Shown: piece by piece, positions 6,983 to 16,774 of the stretch
Position numbering within the stretch: the first letter of the stretch is position 1
Layout of the letters: every line of letters starts with the position of its first letter
Source: Muribaculaceae bacterium
GTDB lineage: Bacteria; Bacteroidota; Bacteroidia; Bacteroidales; Muribaculaceae
Direction: 5' to 3'
Assembly: GCA_029051525.1 (NCBI GenBank)
Contig: JAIDKG010000023.1
Location: forward strand, 19,405-63,770
Length of the DNA: 44,366 nucleotides
Notes under the pieces: generated by a model
Told to the model about the DNA's origin: nothing
Databases searched by the model: none
The model's input: the letters and a program-made list of their open reading frames with translations, nothing else
Made by a program: the position numbers and the translations under genes

Positions 6983-8731
6983 TCAGGGGAGCATGACCTT
7001 TACGGTGTTGCGCCCCTCTACGCGGATGTAGAGGCCGGGGGCTGTGGGAGTGCCGTTGAGGCGCAAGCCCTGGATGGTGTACCATTCCACGGTCTCCGGT
7101 GCGGGGGTTTCTGCCGCTGGTATCCGGTCCACCCCGGTCGGGTGCTGCTCGCAGCGATAGAGGTCGATGGCCTGCTGGCTGGAGGTGTAGATGCTGAAGC
7201 GGGGGGAGGAGGCATTATACTGGAGTGTGCCGTAGGTGGAACCGAAGTCTATCTTCACATTCCCGGCGGAGGCAAGACTGATTTCGGTGCCCATCCCCTC
7301 TTGGCCTATGAAGCATTTCTTGGCGGCATTGGTCCAAAGATAGCCGCGAGGCTCAAGAGCGAGGTCGCACACCTGCACTAACCATTCGCCGCCACCGGCG
7401 GGCTGCAGCTTGAGCACTGCCGTGCCTTCGGGGAGAAGGTTGATTTTGCCATCGGTCAGCTCTACATTGCCGGAGGTCTTGACATAGTTGGACGACGAAC
7501 TGGAGCCGGTCTCGAATCCCATCACGGCGTGAGCCTTGGTAGCCACGGCCACATATAGATCCTGTTCGTTAATCTCGCTCATGGCCTTCACTTTCTCCCA
7601 TGTGGCATGCATAAAGTCGGTGGTGCCTTCGCGGAATGCTGTCAGTGTGAGGGTGCTCACGGAGCTGCGGTAGGGTGCGCCGCAGAGAGTGGTCTCGGCA
7701 TATGCGCGGATTGTGAGGCTCTCTCCGGCTTCGGCGGCGGCAGCCACCTCTATTCCATCCTCGTAGGGGCGGAACTCGCCTGTTTCACCGGTGGCCCAAT
7801 ATATTGCGGTCCCTTCGGGAGCCGAGAGCTGCAGGTCGAAGGCATCCCACCAGCGGCCGCTCCATGTGTTGACTCCGGCCAATGTATAGTCGCCGAATGT
7901 CGGGGCGTCGGGTCGGTTGGCCACGGGGGGCGTCATAGCCTCTTCAAGGGAGAGGGGCACATCGCTGAGTTCGCCCCATATATGGGCGGCCAGACCGGGA
8001 ATCGCCACGAACGGATTCTCATTCTTCTGCACTCCGGCCACTGCGGCGTTGCGCCCGGCCTCGCGCTCATCGACCGGATCCTGAGCGGCCCAGTCGAGCA
8101 GCATGGAGTAGGCCCAGGGCTGGAGGGTGGGCCATGCGGTGAGCTCATACATGCAGGCCGGCGAGGCCTGCCATGCTATATCATCGTAGAGGGTGAAGAT
8201 ATAGAAGTAGGCACGGGCGAAATCGCCTTTGAACTCATCGGCCGGCTCAAATACGGTTGAGGCGCCGCCGCCATAGCCGCTCACCGGCGCGCCGACGGTG
8301 GAGAGGCCGTTGCTCCATGTGGTGCGGCCTACGGGTGCGAGCGGATGGTTGCTCTTGCGTCCGTTGGCATCGGCATCGGAGGGGTTGAGATGATGCAGGT
8401 CTTTGTAGGCGGCGTTCTTCTCGCCTCCCCACCATGAATTGGCCACGGCATGCTCGATGTTCATGCCGGAGTGGCCGTTGGCCACCCATACCAGCCGATT
8501 GGAGTACATGTCGAACCATGCCTCCTTACCATTGATCACCCTCACATCGGCCACCTCAAAGGCCTCCCATGTGGCATCGCCATAGGCGATCTGGGTGTGG
8601 GGCAACGCTATCTCTTTGACGGCCTCTTTGAGGCTCGCCCCGCAGAGACCTTCGAGCTGCGACCAGTCGGTGGCGCCTGCCCCGAGAGTCACTGCCGAAA
8701 GGAGAGCGGCAGGGATTATCTTCTGAATCAT
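6983..8731 (-). CDS. Secreted endonuclease I family protein
   Basis: Predicted secreted nuclease, 582 aa, with a signal peptide (MIQKIIPAALLSAVTLGAGA). The endonuclease I core spans about residues 25-255 and shows IEHAVANSWWGG (general-base His), LHHLNPSDADANGRKSN (metal-binding Asn region) and FEPADEFKGDFARAYFY. After it come a chitobiase-C-like domain (about 275-370), a domain with LQYNASSPRFSIYTSSQQ (about 380-540), and a C-terminal tail YTIQGLRLNG...APGLYIRV resembling a T9SS sorting domain. It is the last gene of the operon and is paralogous to the preceding gene. Expected to cleave DNA (perhaps also RNA) outside the cell or at its surface. Confidence 0.88.
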   Translation of the reverse strand: MIQKIIPAALLSAVTLGAGATDWSQLEGLCGASLKEAVKEIALPHTQIAYGDATWEAFEVADVRVINGKEAWFDMYSNRLVWVANGHSGMNIEHAVANSWWGGEKNAAYKDLHHLNPSDADANGRKSNHPLAPVGRTTWSNGLSTVGAPVSGYGGGASTVFEPADEFKGDFARAYFYIFTLYDDIAWQASPACMYELTAWPTLQPWAYSMLLDWAAQDPVDEREAGRNAAVAGVQKNENPFVAIPGLAAHIWGELSDVPLSLEEAMTPPVANRPDAPTFGDYTLAGVNTWSGRWWDAFDLQLSAPEGTAIYWATGETGEFRPYEDGIEVAAAAEAGESLTIRAYAETTLCGAPYRSSVSTLTLTAFREGTTDFMHATWEKVKAMSEINEQDLYVAVATKAHAVMGFETGSSSSSNYVKTSGNVELTDGKINLLPEGTAVLKLQPAGGGEWLVQVCDLALEPRGYLWTNAAKKCFIGQEGMGTEISLASAGNVKIDFGSTYGTLQYNASSPRFSIYTSSQQAIDLYRCEQHPTGVDRIPAAETPAPETVEWYTIQGLRLNGTPTAPGLYIRVEGRNTVKVMLP

Positions 8732-8813
8732 GTGTCAGTCTGTTCGATATTTTTAACTAAGCAACTGTTACTTAAGCAGCTGCCAAGAGTAATTGATTAT
8801 CTGCTTTGGGAAA

Positions 8814-10526
8814 TCAGATTATTATCTTCACCGGGCATGCAAGCTGCGGTGAGGTCACCACGTAGATTCCGGCCGGAAGGGGGATGAAGTCGCCATGACG
8901 AAGCGAGGTGTACTCTCCTACCGTGCGTCCGGCAGCGTCATACACGCTGAGCTGCTCCACTTCGCAATCTGCGATGATGGTGATACCTCCCTCGCCGCGG
9001 CCTATGATCAAGCTCCCTCCGGCATGCAGGGTCTCCACTCCGGAGGCCTCGATGGTGATGGTGTTCGACATCTCGGAGAGGAATCCCAACCGGGAGCTAC
9101 ACACTTGATAAGTCTCCATCACCGAGGGATTGCGCCCCTCGATACGCAGCGATGTGCCGGAGGCCTCGAACTGGTCGGTCTCCACGCCATCGGGGAGATA
9201 GCGGGTGCGATACACCACATAGTAGTCGACCGTCTCACCCTCCGGAGCACCCATCCATTGGGCGGTATAGGCATAGTCGGTGATATCGGCCGGGGGAAGC
9301 GCCTGAAGTCGCGAGAGCTGAGGCACAGCACACCCCTCCCCTTTCAGAGTCACACCTACGGTGGTCTCCATACCGCCGTCGTAGATACCGAGTGTGGCGG
9401 TATGGGTGCCGAGTGTGGTGGGGGCATATTCTATGGCGAGGAGATACTCGCCAGTGATATTGATTGAGGAGGCCGGGATGGTGCGCACCGGGAGATTGAA
9501 CATATCCTTGTCGGCCCCACCCACACGCACACTCAGGGGCTGGGTGAAGTTGCTGCCACGCAGCACCAGATAGGTGGTCATGGCACCTCCCACTGCAGTC
9601 TGACCGAAATCGAGCGTCTCACCGTTGACGGGCATCGTGAGCTCCGGATCGCCGGTGATGGGGGGCGTGACGGCACCTCCCTGCTCGGCCACATAGAATA
9701 CCTCGGAGGTGCGGGTGCCCCAGATATACTCGGCCAGCTCGGGGAAGTCGACAAATGGATTGCGGTTGCCCTGCGATTTCTCCACGGCATCGTTGCGCAG
9801 TATCTCTTTCTGGCTCACCGGATCCTGACGCCCCCACTGCAGGAGCATCTCGTAGGCCCAGGGCTGAAGTGTGGGATAGGCCGCCTGTGTAAACATCCAG
9901 TCATATTGCGGTGCCCAGGCGATATCATCGTAGACGGTGGCCATGTAGAAGAATCCGCGGGCGAAGTCGCCTTTGTATTCATCGGCCGGCTCGAATACCG
10001 CCGAGGCGCCGCCGCCATAACCCGGCTCGGGGAGACCCACACGGGTGCAGCCGTTGTCGAAGTTCACACGGTCCACTATACCGAGCGGATAGTTGCTCTT
10101 GGCCATATTGGCGCTGCCGTCGGAGGGATAGAGATTCCACATGTCGGAATAGGCCGGGGTGTACTCCACATCGTTATTGCGTTTCCACCATGATTTGGGC
10201 ACACTGTGCTCGCGCTGCATCCTGTTGGCCGAGAATGAGGAGCGGGCCGACTGCCCGGCGCGGATGAGGTAGATTTCGTCGGAATACATCTCCCACCATC
10301 GTTTCTGGCCATCTACGAGTTCGGGATATACATCGGAGTATTGCCAATACGAGGGCAGATCGGTATAATCGAGTCGCTTGTGCGACTGCACGCATTCTTT
10401 TGCAGCCGCTTTCAGAGCCTCGCGTTTCTTCCCGTCCATGCGGGAATAATAGTCCGCATCATACTCGGCGCTCGCAAGCGCCGGGCATGATGCGGCTATA
10501 AGAAGGGTTATCAGAAGTCGGTTCAT
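8814..10526 (-). CDS. Secreted endonuclease I family protein
   Basis: Secreted nuclease, 570 aa, with a signal peptide (MNRLLITLLIAASCPALASA). The catalytic core at about 25-270 has REHSVPKSWW, DMWNLYPSDGSANMAKSN, FEPADEYKGDFARGFFY and RNPFVDFPELAEYIWG. The C-terminal half holds an Ig/ASH-like domain (about 290-400), a fibronectin III-like domain (about 405-500) and a T9SS-like tail (VYDAAGRTVGEY...PAGIYVV). Its start codon overlaps the stop of the DUF5689 lipoprotein gene (ATGA), so the two are translationally coupled. It shares the core with the next gene but not the accessory domains. Confidence 0.9.
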   Translation of the reverse strand: MNRLLITLLIAASCPALASAEYDADYYSRMDGKKREALKAAAKECVQSHKRLDYTDLPSYWQYSDVYPELVDGQKRWWEMYSDEIYLIRAGQSARSSFSANRMQREHSVPKSWWKRNNDVEYTPAYSDMWNLYPSDGSANMAKSNYPLGIVDRVNFDNGCTRVGLPEPGYGGGASAVFEPADEYKGDFARGFFYMATVYDDIAWAPQYDWMFTQAAYPTLQPWAYEMLLQWGRQDPVSQKEILRNDAVEKSQGNRNPFVDFPELAEYIWGTRTSEVFYVAEQGGAVTPPITGDPELTMPVNGETLDFGQTAVGGAMTTYLVLRGSNFTQPLSVRVGGADKDMFNLPVRTIPASSINITGEYLLAIEYAPTTLGTHTATLGIYDGGMETTVGVTLKGEGCAVPQLSRLQALPPADITDYAYTAQWMGAPEGETVDYYVVYRTRYLPDGVETDQFEASGTSLRIEGRNPSVMETYQVCSSRLGFLSEMSNTITIEASGVETLHAGGSLIIGRGEGGITIIADCEVEQLSVYDAAGRTVGEYTSLRHGDFIPLPAGIYVVTSPQLACPVKIII

Positions 10527-12232
10527 TCTATTTCCTTGAGTTCGGAGATCGACGACACACCGATCTGGCCGTATGTGCTTATATCGCCAATGTTGCAGAG
10601 CATCTTGACATGCACTCCCATTTTGTCGGGATTGCGGTTCAGACCATATTTCGAACGGAATGTGCCGGAAAGCACAACCGGGACGGCCTCCGATACAGAA
10701 TCGGTATCTTTCGACACACCGAGCAGTATATTGGCTCCGCTATAGTCATCGCCCGACTGATAGGGGCGGAATGTGGCGCCGGACTCTACCGAAGATCCCT
10801 GCACGAAGCCCACGATATACCCCTCTACCCAGACTCTCTCCTGAGGTTCGGGATTGTTGATGATATAGGCCACAGTGTAGGGATCTTCCTCGGTGCCGGA
10901 GCCTGCATCGGTCACACCGGAGATGTCGAGCCCCTCAAGTTCAAAGTCGGAGAATCCGGTGCTCACATCGGTCACGGCGGGCATGCCGAGCCACGTGAGG
11001 AGCGAACCCTGCACCTTGAGTGAGCGACCGAGGGCCTGCGGATTGTCAAGAAGATTGACATATTCACGGATTTTGGAACCGGCCGGGAGGTTGACCACCA
11101 TCATCTCTTCGAGGGGGGCATCGGCCGACTCGGCGATAACCACATTGTTGTCGACCTCAGCATCGGCGGCATTGAAGATAATCTGGTCTCTGGAGGTGAC
11201 TTCGGTCACACCGAGGCGCACCGAGCCGATCACCTTGCCCTCGACCCATGCCACACGGCCGTTGCTGTTCATGGCGATGGCCTGCGGCACTGTGTAGGGT
11301 TCCGACTTGGAGCCTTCGGTGGTGAATATCACATCCTCCATGCCGCGCAGCAGGAGCTGCCACGACCCATTGTAGACGGTCAGAATGCCGCGCACTGTGC
11401 CTGTGCCTGTGGGGAGAGGCTCATTCCAGAATGAGCTGTAGCCGGAGTTGCGCACGTTGAGGGTGTTGCCGGCGGCATCGCGGATGTAGCGGTCGCAGGT
11501 CTCCTGATAGGTGGCGAATGTCACCGGAGGCTCTTTGCCGGCATCGGAGAAGCTCACATTGGGTATCTCCACAAGCTGGCTCATCATGTTGAGATAGCTC
11601 GAGCCATAGGAGGGGACGGTCTTGAGTGTGGCCAGATCGAGAATGATGCAGTAGGGATTATCGGCCGGAGCCTCATTGCCATAGCGCACATACTTGAAGT
11701 TCTGGTCGGGCAGACCGTTGAGCTGCGACTGCCGGCAGAAAAGTTCGAAGGGCATGAAGCCGAGCTGCGGATTGCCGTTATACTCGCTCAGCGAGCCGAT
11801 CTGGAAATATCCGGCATACTGTCCGGCCCACAGGTCGGTGACGTTGATCACCAGTTCCTGGCCGAGACGATAGTCGATATACATGCTGGCGCGATTGATC
11901 GAGAAGGCCAGAGCGGCTGTCTCGTCCTGAATCACGAGCGATTTGTAGATATTGCCCGAGGCATCGCTCGACACCACGCGCCCCTTGATGATATAGGGGG
12001 TCTTTGTGGCCTCGTCCTTATAGGGGATTCTCACGGCGATTTCATCGCCGAAGAGCTGTTTGAACTCGCTCAGTGTGGTATTGGCCTCCATCGTAGCCAC
12101 GGGATCCTGAAGTTCGGGAGCATCGTAGGAGTCCTGACAGCCGGTGAGGGCCGTCGGTGCAATCATGGCGGCTGCCATCAGAAGGCTCTTGCCCAGCAGC
12201 GATGCTATTGCTTTATATGCTGTGGATTTCAT
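10523..12232 (-). CDS. DUF5689/DUF6359 lipoprotein
   Basis: Predicted surface lipoprotein, 569 aa, with a lipobox TALTGC (Cys at about residue 32). Residues about 45-295 match my recollection of DUF5689, an OB-like fold (IKGRVVSSDASGNIYKSLVIQD). Two DUF6359-like modules follow, at about 310-430 (PYTVPQAIAMNSNGRVAWVEG) and 440-565 (PYTVAYIINNPEPQERVWVEG). Function of these families is not established. OB-like folds often bind nucleic acids or sugars, so in this operon a substrate-binding role analogous to SusD/SGBP proteins is plausible but inferred. Coupled by ATGA to the downstream endonuclease gene. Confidence 0.8.
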   Translation of the reverse strand: MKSTAYKAIASLLGKSLLMAAAMIAPTALTGCQDSYDAPELQDPVATMEANTTLSEFKQLFGDEIAVRIPYKDEATKTPYIIKGRVVSSDASGNIYKSLVIQDETAALAFSINRASMYIDYRLGQELVINVTDLWAGQYAGYFQIGSLSEYNGNPQLGFMPFELFCRQSQLNGLPDQNFKYVRYGNEAPADNPYCIILDLATLKTVPSYGSSYLNMMSQLVEIPNVSFSDAGKEPPVTFATYQETCDRYIRDAAGNTLNVRNSGYSSFWNEPLPTGTGTVRGILTVYNGSWQLLLRGMEDVIFTTEGSKSEPYTVPQAIAMNSNGRVAWVEGKVIGSVRLGVTEVTSRDQIIFNAADAEVDNNVVIAESADAPLEEMMVVNLPAGSKIREYVNLLDNPQALGRSLKVQGSLLTWLGMPAVTDVSTGFSDFELEGLDISGVTDAGSGTEEDPYTVAYIINNPEPQERVWVEGYIVGFVQGSSVESGATFRPYQSGDDYSGANILLGVSKDTDSVSEAVPVVLSGTFRSKYGLNRNPDKMGVHVKMLCNIGDISTYGQIGVSSISELKEIE

Positions 12233-12259
12233 TTTCTGTGATTTGAGGGTTGGGGTGGT

Positions 12260-13816
12260 TTATTCCTGAAGCAGATAGAGCGTGGGGCCCGTGCCATCGT
12301 AGCGTGATGACTCCACGGTGGATACGTTGCCATAGTCGGGGGCATAGGAGATGCTCAGGTCGCGCTCCACGTTGGTGATCTTCCATGAGCCGTCGGCCAT
12401 ATGCTCCATATCCCAGAGATAACCGCTGTCGGGCTTGGCGAAGCTCATCTGGAAGCTGGAATAACCCGGGAGCATATAGAGATAGCGGTCGTAGGAATCT
12501 TTGATCACGTAGTGGCCCTCAGCCGGGGTGAAGGTGAAGGCATCGGTGCGAGAGCCGGTGAATGCACCATCGGTGATGCTGACTGTCTTTACGGAGAGAT
12601 AGCCATAACTGTAGCTCTCGGGGAGGGGCTCGAATATCTTCGAGTCATACACCATAGCATATTGGCCGCCATCCTTGAGGGCTGTGGCAAGATGGAACTC
12701 CCCTATCGATGCGGGATCCACCACCTCCCAGTCGGCCGGATCGGCTCCGCCGAAGTTCACGTCGGTGACGTTATATTCCACCTGTGCGCTCGAACCGCCA
12801 TGCTCGCTCTCGAATCGGAATCCGATGTAGACCACGCCGCTGAATGATTCGAGGCTGATGATGCCGCTGTCGGCCCAGTTGCCATAGCCGGTGTCGGCGG
12901 GAGTGGCCACCACGCAATCCAGCTCAATGGGCTCGCAGCCGGAGGGATTGCGGGATGTGAGCAGATACACTTTCAGACTGCCGGGATTGGCGTAGGCACC
13001 ACGCGAACGGAAACTGAATGTCTTCTCGCGTGCCAGGTCAAGATTAAAGGCGGGGGTGATGAGCCAGTTCACATAGGGTCCGGCATACTCGGTGCCGTAG
13101 TAGGATGAGCATGTGGCATAGCTCAGGCCGTTGTTGCTGTAGACCGACCATCCGTCGAGGCCGCCGTGCTGCATGAGGTTGCTCCATCCGCGCTCGATAT
13201 AGTAGTTGATGTCGAGGCTGGGGGAGAAATTGCAGAAATAATCGGCTCCGACAGGCTCTACCGGGGGTTCATATTTACCCTTGTCGCCCCATTTGTAGTC
13301 GGCCACGGAGCGCACTGCATAAGCGCCGAGGTATTTGTTGCCGGTGATACCGCGCAGCGACACCATGCGGTTGAAATTGGAGGGGTTCTGGTCAAGCTGG
13401 AGTGCCTTGCGCACAGTGCCGGAGGGGAGCTGGACGGGGACACAGTCTTCCCATGTGTAGCCGATTCGCTCCCATTCCTCCTTGTCGTAGGGGATCTGAG
13501 CGAGAATGATTGTGTTGTAGTTGACTGTCGGCACTCCGAAATCGGCCGAGAGTTCGCTATATGTGGGATAATCGCGGTTGATGGAGCCTACGATGTAGCC
13601 GCACACCCAGTTGGATGCTCTTCCGTCGATTGTTGTGCCGACAGCGGCCTGCCACACCTGCAGGGGGCGCTCCCATGAGCCGTCGCCAATCACGGCGTCA
13701 CCCTTGTCGGGTATTGTCACCGGAGGCTGTACATAGTCCTCATTGCACGACACTGCGGCCACTCCGGCCGCCAGGCTGAGCGCGAGGGTGAGGATATAGG
13801 ATGAGATACGTTTCAT
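12260..13816 (-). CDS. DUF6359/choice-of-anchor lipoprotein
   Basis: Predicted lipoprotein, 518 aa, with a signal peptide and lipobox AAVSC (Cys at about residue 24). An N-terminal DUF6359-like module (about 40-175; ASNWVCGYIVGS, VPVQLPSGTVRKAL) is followed by a choice-of-anchor J/DUF5017-like beta domain (about 190-355) and a C-terminal domain (about 370-518). The last resembles the penultimate domain of the final endonuclease in this operon (SISYAPDYGNVSTVESS versus LQYNASSPRFSIYTSSQQ). It lies 27 bp upstream of the DUF5689 gene. Likely outer-membrane, surface facing. Function unknown; substrate capture is inferred from context. Confidence 0.78.
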   Translation of the reverse strand: MKRISSYILTLALSLAAGVAAVSCNEDYVQPPVTIPDKGDAVIGDGSWERPLQVWQAAVGTTIDGRASNWVCGYIVGSINRDYPTYSELSADFGVPTVNYNTIILAQIPYDKEEWERIGYTWEDCVPVQLPSGTVRKALQLDQNPSNFNRMVSLRGITGNKYLGAYAVRSVADYKWGDKGKYEPPVEPVGADYFCNFSPSLDINYYIERGWSNLMQHGGLDGWSVYSNNGLSYATCSSYYGTEYAGPYVNWLITPAFNLDLAREKTFSFRSRGAYANPGSLKVYLLTSRNPSGCEPIELDCVVATPADTGYGNWADSGIISLESFSGVVYIGFRFESEHGGSSAQVEYNVTDVNFGGADPADWEVVDPASIGEFHLATALKDGGQYAMVYDSKIFEPLPESYSYGYLSVKTVSITDGAFTGSRTDAFTFTPAEGHYVIKDSYDRYLYMLPGYSSFQMSFAKPDSGYLWDMEHMADGSWKITNVERDLSISYAPDYGNVSTVESSRYDGTGPTLYLLQE

Positions 13817-13901
13817 TGTAATCTTCAGGATTGTGAAGGGGAATTTCTGTTGTGATTTCTAATCTCTTGGATTGCCTGCGGATTCAGACTCCGACGATGC
13901 T

Positions 13902-16715
13902 TCAGAAGCGGATGCCGAAGTTGAAGAATACGCGGATTCCCTGCGCGTAGTAGTAGCGGTTGGGGAATTTGCTGAGGTTATAGTCGGTGTAGTCGAGCTT
14001 CGACTCCTGGAAACCGCCGGTCTGGATGTTGCGGTTGTTGAGGAGGTTGTTGACACTGAGGTTGAAGTTGAGGCTGCCGAACTTGGTGTAGATGAGCTTG
14101 CCGATGGAGAGGTTCATCACGAAGGCGTCTTTGAGGCGGTCTTGATGTGTGTACTGAGCCACCTTGTCGGTGTATTCCTCGACCGTAGAGCAGTATTTCC
14201 AGAGGCCCTGCAGATATTCCACTTCATGGCGTGTGGGAGCGAGGTCTACATAGCCGTCGGTGAAATAGTTGGCGTTGATCTCGAAGAACCACTGCTTCGG
14301 GGCTGCCCAGTTGAGAGCCAGACCATATGCCTGCTGCGGTGTGCCTCCGATGTGATAGTTCTTGAGATATGTGATGCGTGTCACATCCTCCATCGCACCG
14401 TTCTGAGCCGAGCGGATGCCTGTGGGGTTATTCTTGTAGTTATAACGGGTGAATGCGCCGGTGGCCTTGATGCTCAGTCCGTTGAGAATCTGATATTCCA
14501 TTCCGAGTTCCACACCCTTATACTCTGACTGCACGCCCGAGAGGGTATAGGTCATCATTGTGGCCAGGTCGAAGTCGTAGAAGAAGCGCTGCGACATGCC
14601 GTCCCAAAGTTCGGTCCAGAAGCCGGTGAGGCTGCCGCGGAAGCGATTGTAGTTCCATGTATAGGAGATGTCGCCCGAGAGGAAGCGCTCTGACTTGAGG
14701 TTGCCGACGGCGGCATCGCGGATGCGGGCGTTGATATAGGCGTTGCTGATGAGCGGTGCGCGGCTGCCATAGCCTGCATGGGCTGTGATGTAGTTGCGGC
14801 CGTTGATTTTCCATGTGGCACCGGCCTTGATGGCGGCATTCACGAAGTTGTGGCTCTCACCCTTGCCGAGCGATGAGTCGGGGAATCGGCCGTTCTGCAT
14901 GTGGCCTTCGCGCCAGAAGTTGGTGTTGCTCACCTCGGCGGCGTAGTTGAGGTTCCAGTGAGTGGTGTTCCATTCGTTCTGGAGCCATGCGCGGGCTGAG
15001 ATGGCATGGATGTCGTAGTTGTAGCCATATATGTCGCCCTCGCCCACCTTGCGGTTGGGATAGCGGATGTCATTCTGCAGCTTATCGGGGTCGCCGGCGA
15101 AGTCGCGTTCGGAGAAGTTGTCGACATCGCGCCAGAACTCACCTCCGAGCAGATCTTTTACTGTCTGATAGTAATGAGCCTGCGTGTAGTTGAGGTTGAC
15201 ACCTCCCTGCAGAGTGAGAATGTCGGAGAAGCGGTGGTTGAGATTCGAATTGAGCATCCACACCGACTGGTTCTGGTGCTCATCCTTGAGGATATAGGAT
15301 GACTGGCCTTTCAGACTCGGGTCGCGGTCGAAATATTCGCGGTTGAGGAGGTTGGTCTGATAGATGGAGTTCCAGTCGATCTGACGAATACTTTCATCGG
15401 TCTGCCAGAGATTCACCATATAGTCATACATCTCCTTCTGCGAGAGATAGAGCTGCGACTCGTAGCCGTAGGGGTCGTCGGGATTATATACGGCTGTGGG
15501 GAGGAAGTAGGAGGGGAGATTGCGGTAGTAGTTCGGACGCGGGTCGGTTGCCTGATACCAGTCGAAGCTCGACCGCTGATAGGCGTTGTGGCGGAAGGCG
15601 AGAGCGGTGTTGAGGCTCGTGCTCATCGAGGGGCGCCATAACCAGTTGAGCATCACCGAGGGGTCGAATGTCTTATAGACGCGATCGGATTTCTTCTTGC
15701 CGTTGAGATAGCCCCAGTCGGGGTTGTAGAGGTTGGAGCCGGCAAGGTCATAGGCCTCCTGGGTGGCGGCGTTGTTGCCGGCCCGCTCAGTGGGAGCACC
15801 CCAGGTGGAGAGGTTGAGCGAATGCCGGTCGTTGAATACCTTCTGCACCGAGATGGAGTATCCCAGAGAGTTATACCATGTGCCGGGGATTACACCCTCC
15901 GGAGCGTATCGGCCTATGATGGATGCTGAGAATGCCCATCCCTTGTCGTTGAGACCGGTGGAATACTGGAGCATGGCCCGGAGCATATAGTTGGAGTTGG
16001 TGTAGCTCAGGTTGCCACGGAAACCGGGGGCATACTGCGAGGCATAGGTAGTGAAGTTCTGTGAGCCTCCGATGCCTCCGAAACCGTAGGCCGAGGAGGA
16101 GAGGCCGATGTCGGTGCTCTTGTTGCGGAATGCGCTCGATGTCATGCCGCCCAGTCCTGAATAGTTGAACTGGCCGCGCATCAGGTCGTTGTAGTTCACA
16201 CCGTTGATGTAGCCCTGCTGCCAGTTGGAGGCCAGGCCGCGCATGCGGTAGCGCACGGTGCTGTATTGATAGCTGGCCGCCTGATAGAAGATGTCGTCGC
16301 TGGCGCCCTGAATTGTGCCTACACTCTGCTGGGCACTCTCATCGTCGTTGATCTGATCTTCATCAAAGATGAATGAGTCGGAATTAATCTGCGAGCCGTT
16401 GTAGCCGCTCGGCGACATTAGGAGGTCGCCGATGTTTTTTACAATGTCGTCCACAATCTCTACATCCACATAGAGATCGGAATAACCATAGGCCACCACC
16501 TGCAGTTCATCTGAGCCGGGAGCGGCATTGGAAATCTGGAAATAACCCTGGGCATCTGAGTTTACCATTATGCCCTGGTCATTGAGGAATAGGCTTGCAT
16601 TCCCGATGGGAGCGGATGTGCGTGCATCGAGCACCTGCCCTTTGAGCCCTGTGGGAGCGGCCCAGAGCACTGTCGGGGCAGCCGCCATCAGGAAGAGGGT
16701 AATAATTCTGTTCAT
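13902..16715 (-). CDS. TonB-dependent outer-membrane receptor
   Basis: Outer-membrane importer, 937 aa, with a signal peptide (about 1-19). A carboxypeptidase-regulatory-like beta domain (about 23-95; GLKGQVLDARTSAPIGNASLF) is followed by a plug (about 130-230; VRYRMRGLASNWQQGYING) and a long beta-barrel rich in aromatic strands, ending FNFGIRF with a terminal Phe as expected for BAM-assembled barrels. No SusD partner is encoded nearby; lipoproteins with DUF5689/DUF6359 take that place. Its position among secreted nucleases suggests it imports nucleic-acid fragments, nucleotides or phosphate released by them. The substrate is inferred. Confidence 0.9.
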   Translation of the reverse strand: MNRIITLFLMAAAPTVLWAAPTGLKGQVLDARTSAPIGNASLFLNDQGIMVNSDAQGYFQISNAAPGSDELQVVAYGYSDLYVDVEIVDDIVKNIGDLLMSPSGYNGSQINSDSFIFDEDQINDDESAQQSVGTIQGASDDIFYQAASYQYSTVRYRMRGLASNWQQGYINGVNYNDLMRGQFNYSGLGGMTSSAFRNKSTDIGLSSSAYGFGGIGGSQNFTTYASQYAPGFRGNLSYTNSNYMLRAMLQYSTGLNDKGWAFSASIIGRYAPEGVIPGTWYNSLGYSISVQKVFNDRHSLNLSTWGAPTERAGNNAATQEAYDLAGSNLYNPDWGYLNGKKKSDRVYKTFDPSVMLNWLWRPSMSTSLNTALAFRHNAYQRSSFDWYQATDPRPNYYRNLPSYFLPTAVYNPDDPYGYESQLYLSQKEMYDYMVNLWQTDESIRQIDWNSIYQTNLLNREYFDRDPSLKGQSSYILKDEHQNQSVWMLNSNLNHRFSDILTLQGGVNLNYTQAHYYQTVKDLLGGEFWRDVDNFSERDFAGDPDKLQNDIRYPNRKVGEGDIYGYNYDIHAISARAWLQNEWNTTHWNLNYAAEVSNTNFWREGHMQNGRFPDSSLGKGESHNFVNAAIKAGATWKINGRNYITAHAGYGSRAPLISNAYINARIRDAAVGNLKSERFLSGDISYTWNYNRFRGSLTGFWTELWDGMSQRFFYDFDLATMMTYTLSGVQSEYKGVELGMEYQILNGLSIKATGAFTRYNYKNNPTGIRSAQNGAMEDVTRITYLKNYHIGGTPQQAYGLALNWAAPKQWFFEINANYFTDGYVDLAPTRHEVEYLQGLWKYCSTVEEYTDKVAQYTHQDRLKDAFVMNLSIGKLIYTKFGSLNFNLSVNNLLNNRNIQTGGFQESKLDYTDYNLSKFPNRYYYAQGIRVFFNFGIRF

Positions 16716-16774
16716 ATCTGATATTGGGTATCGTCAGTAAGAGCGGGAGAGAAACGGGGTAGTGTGTATCTATC

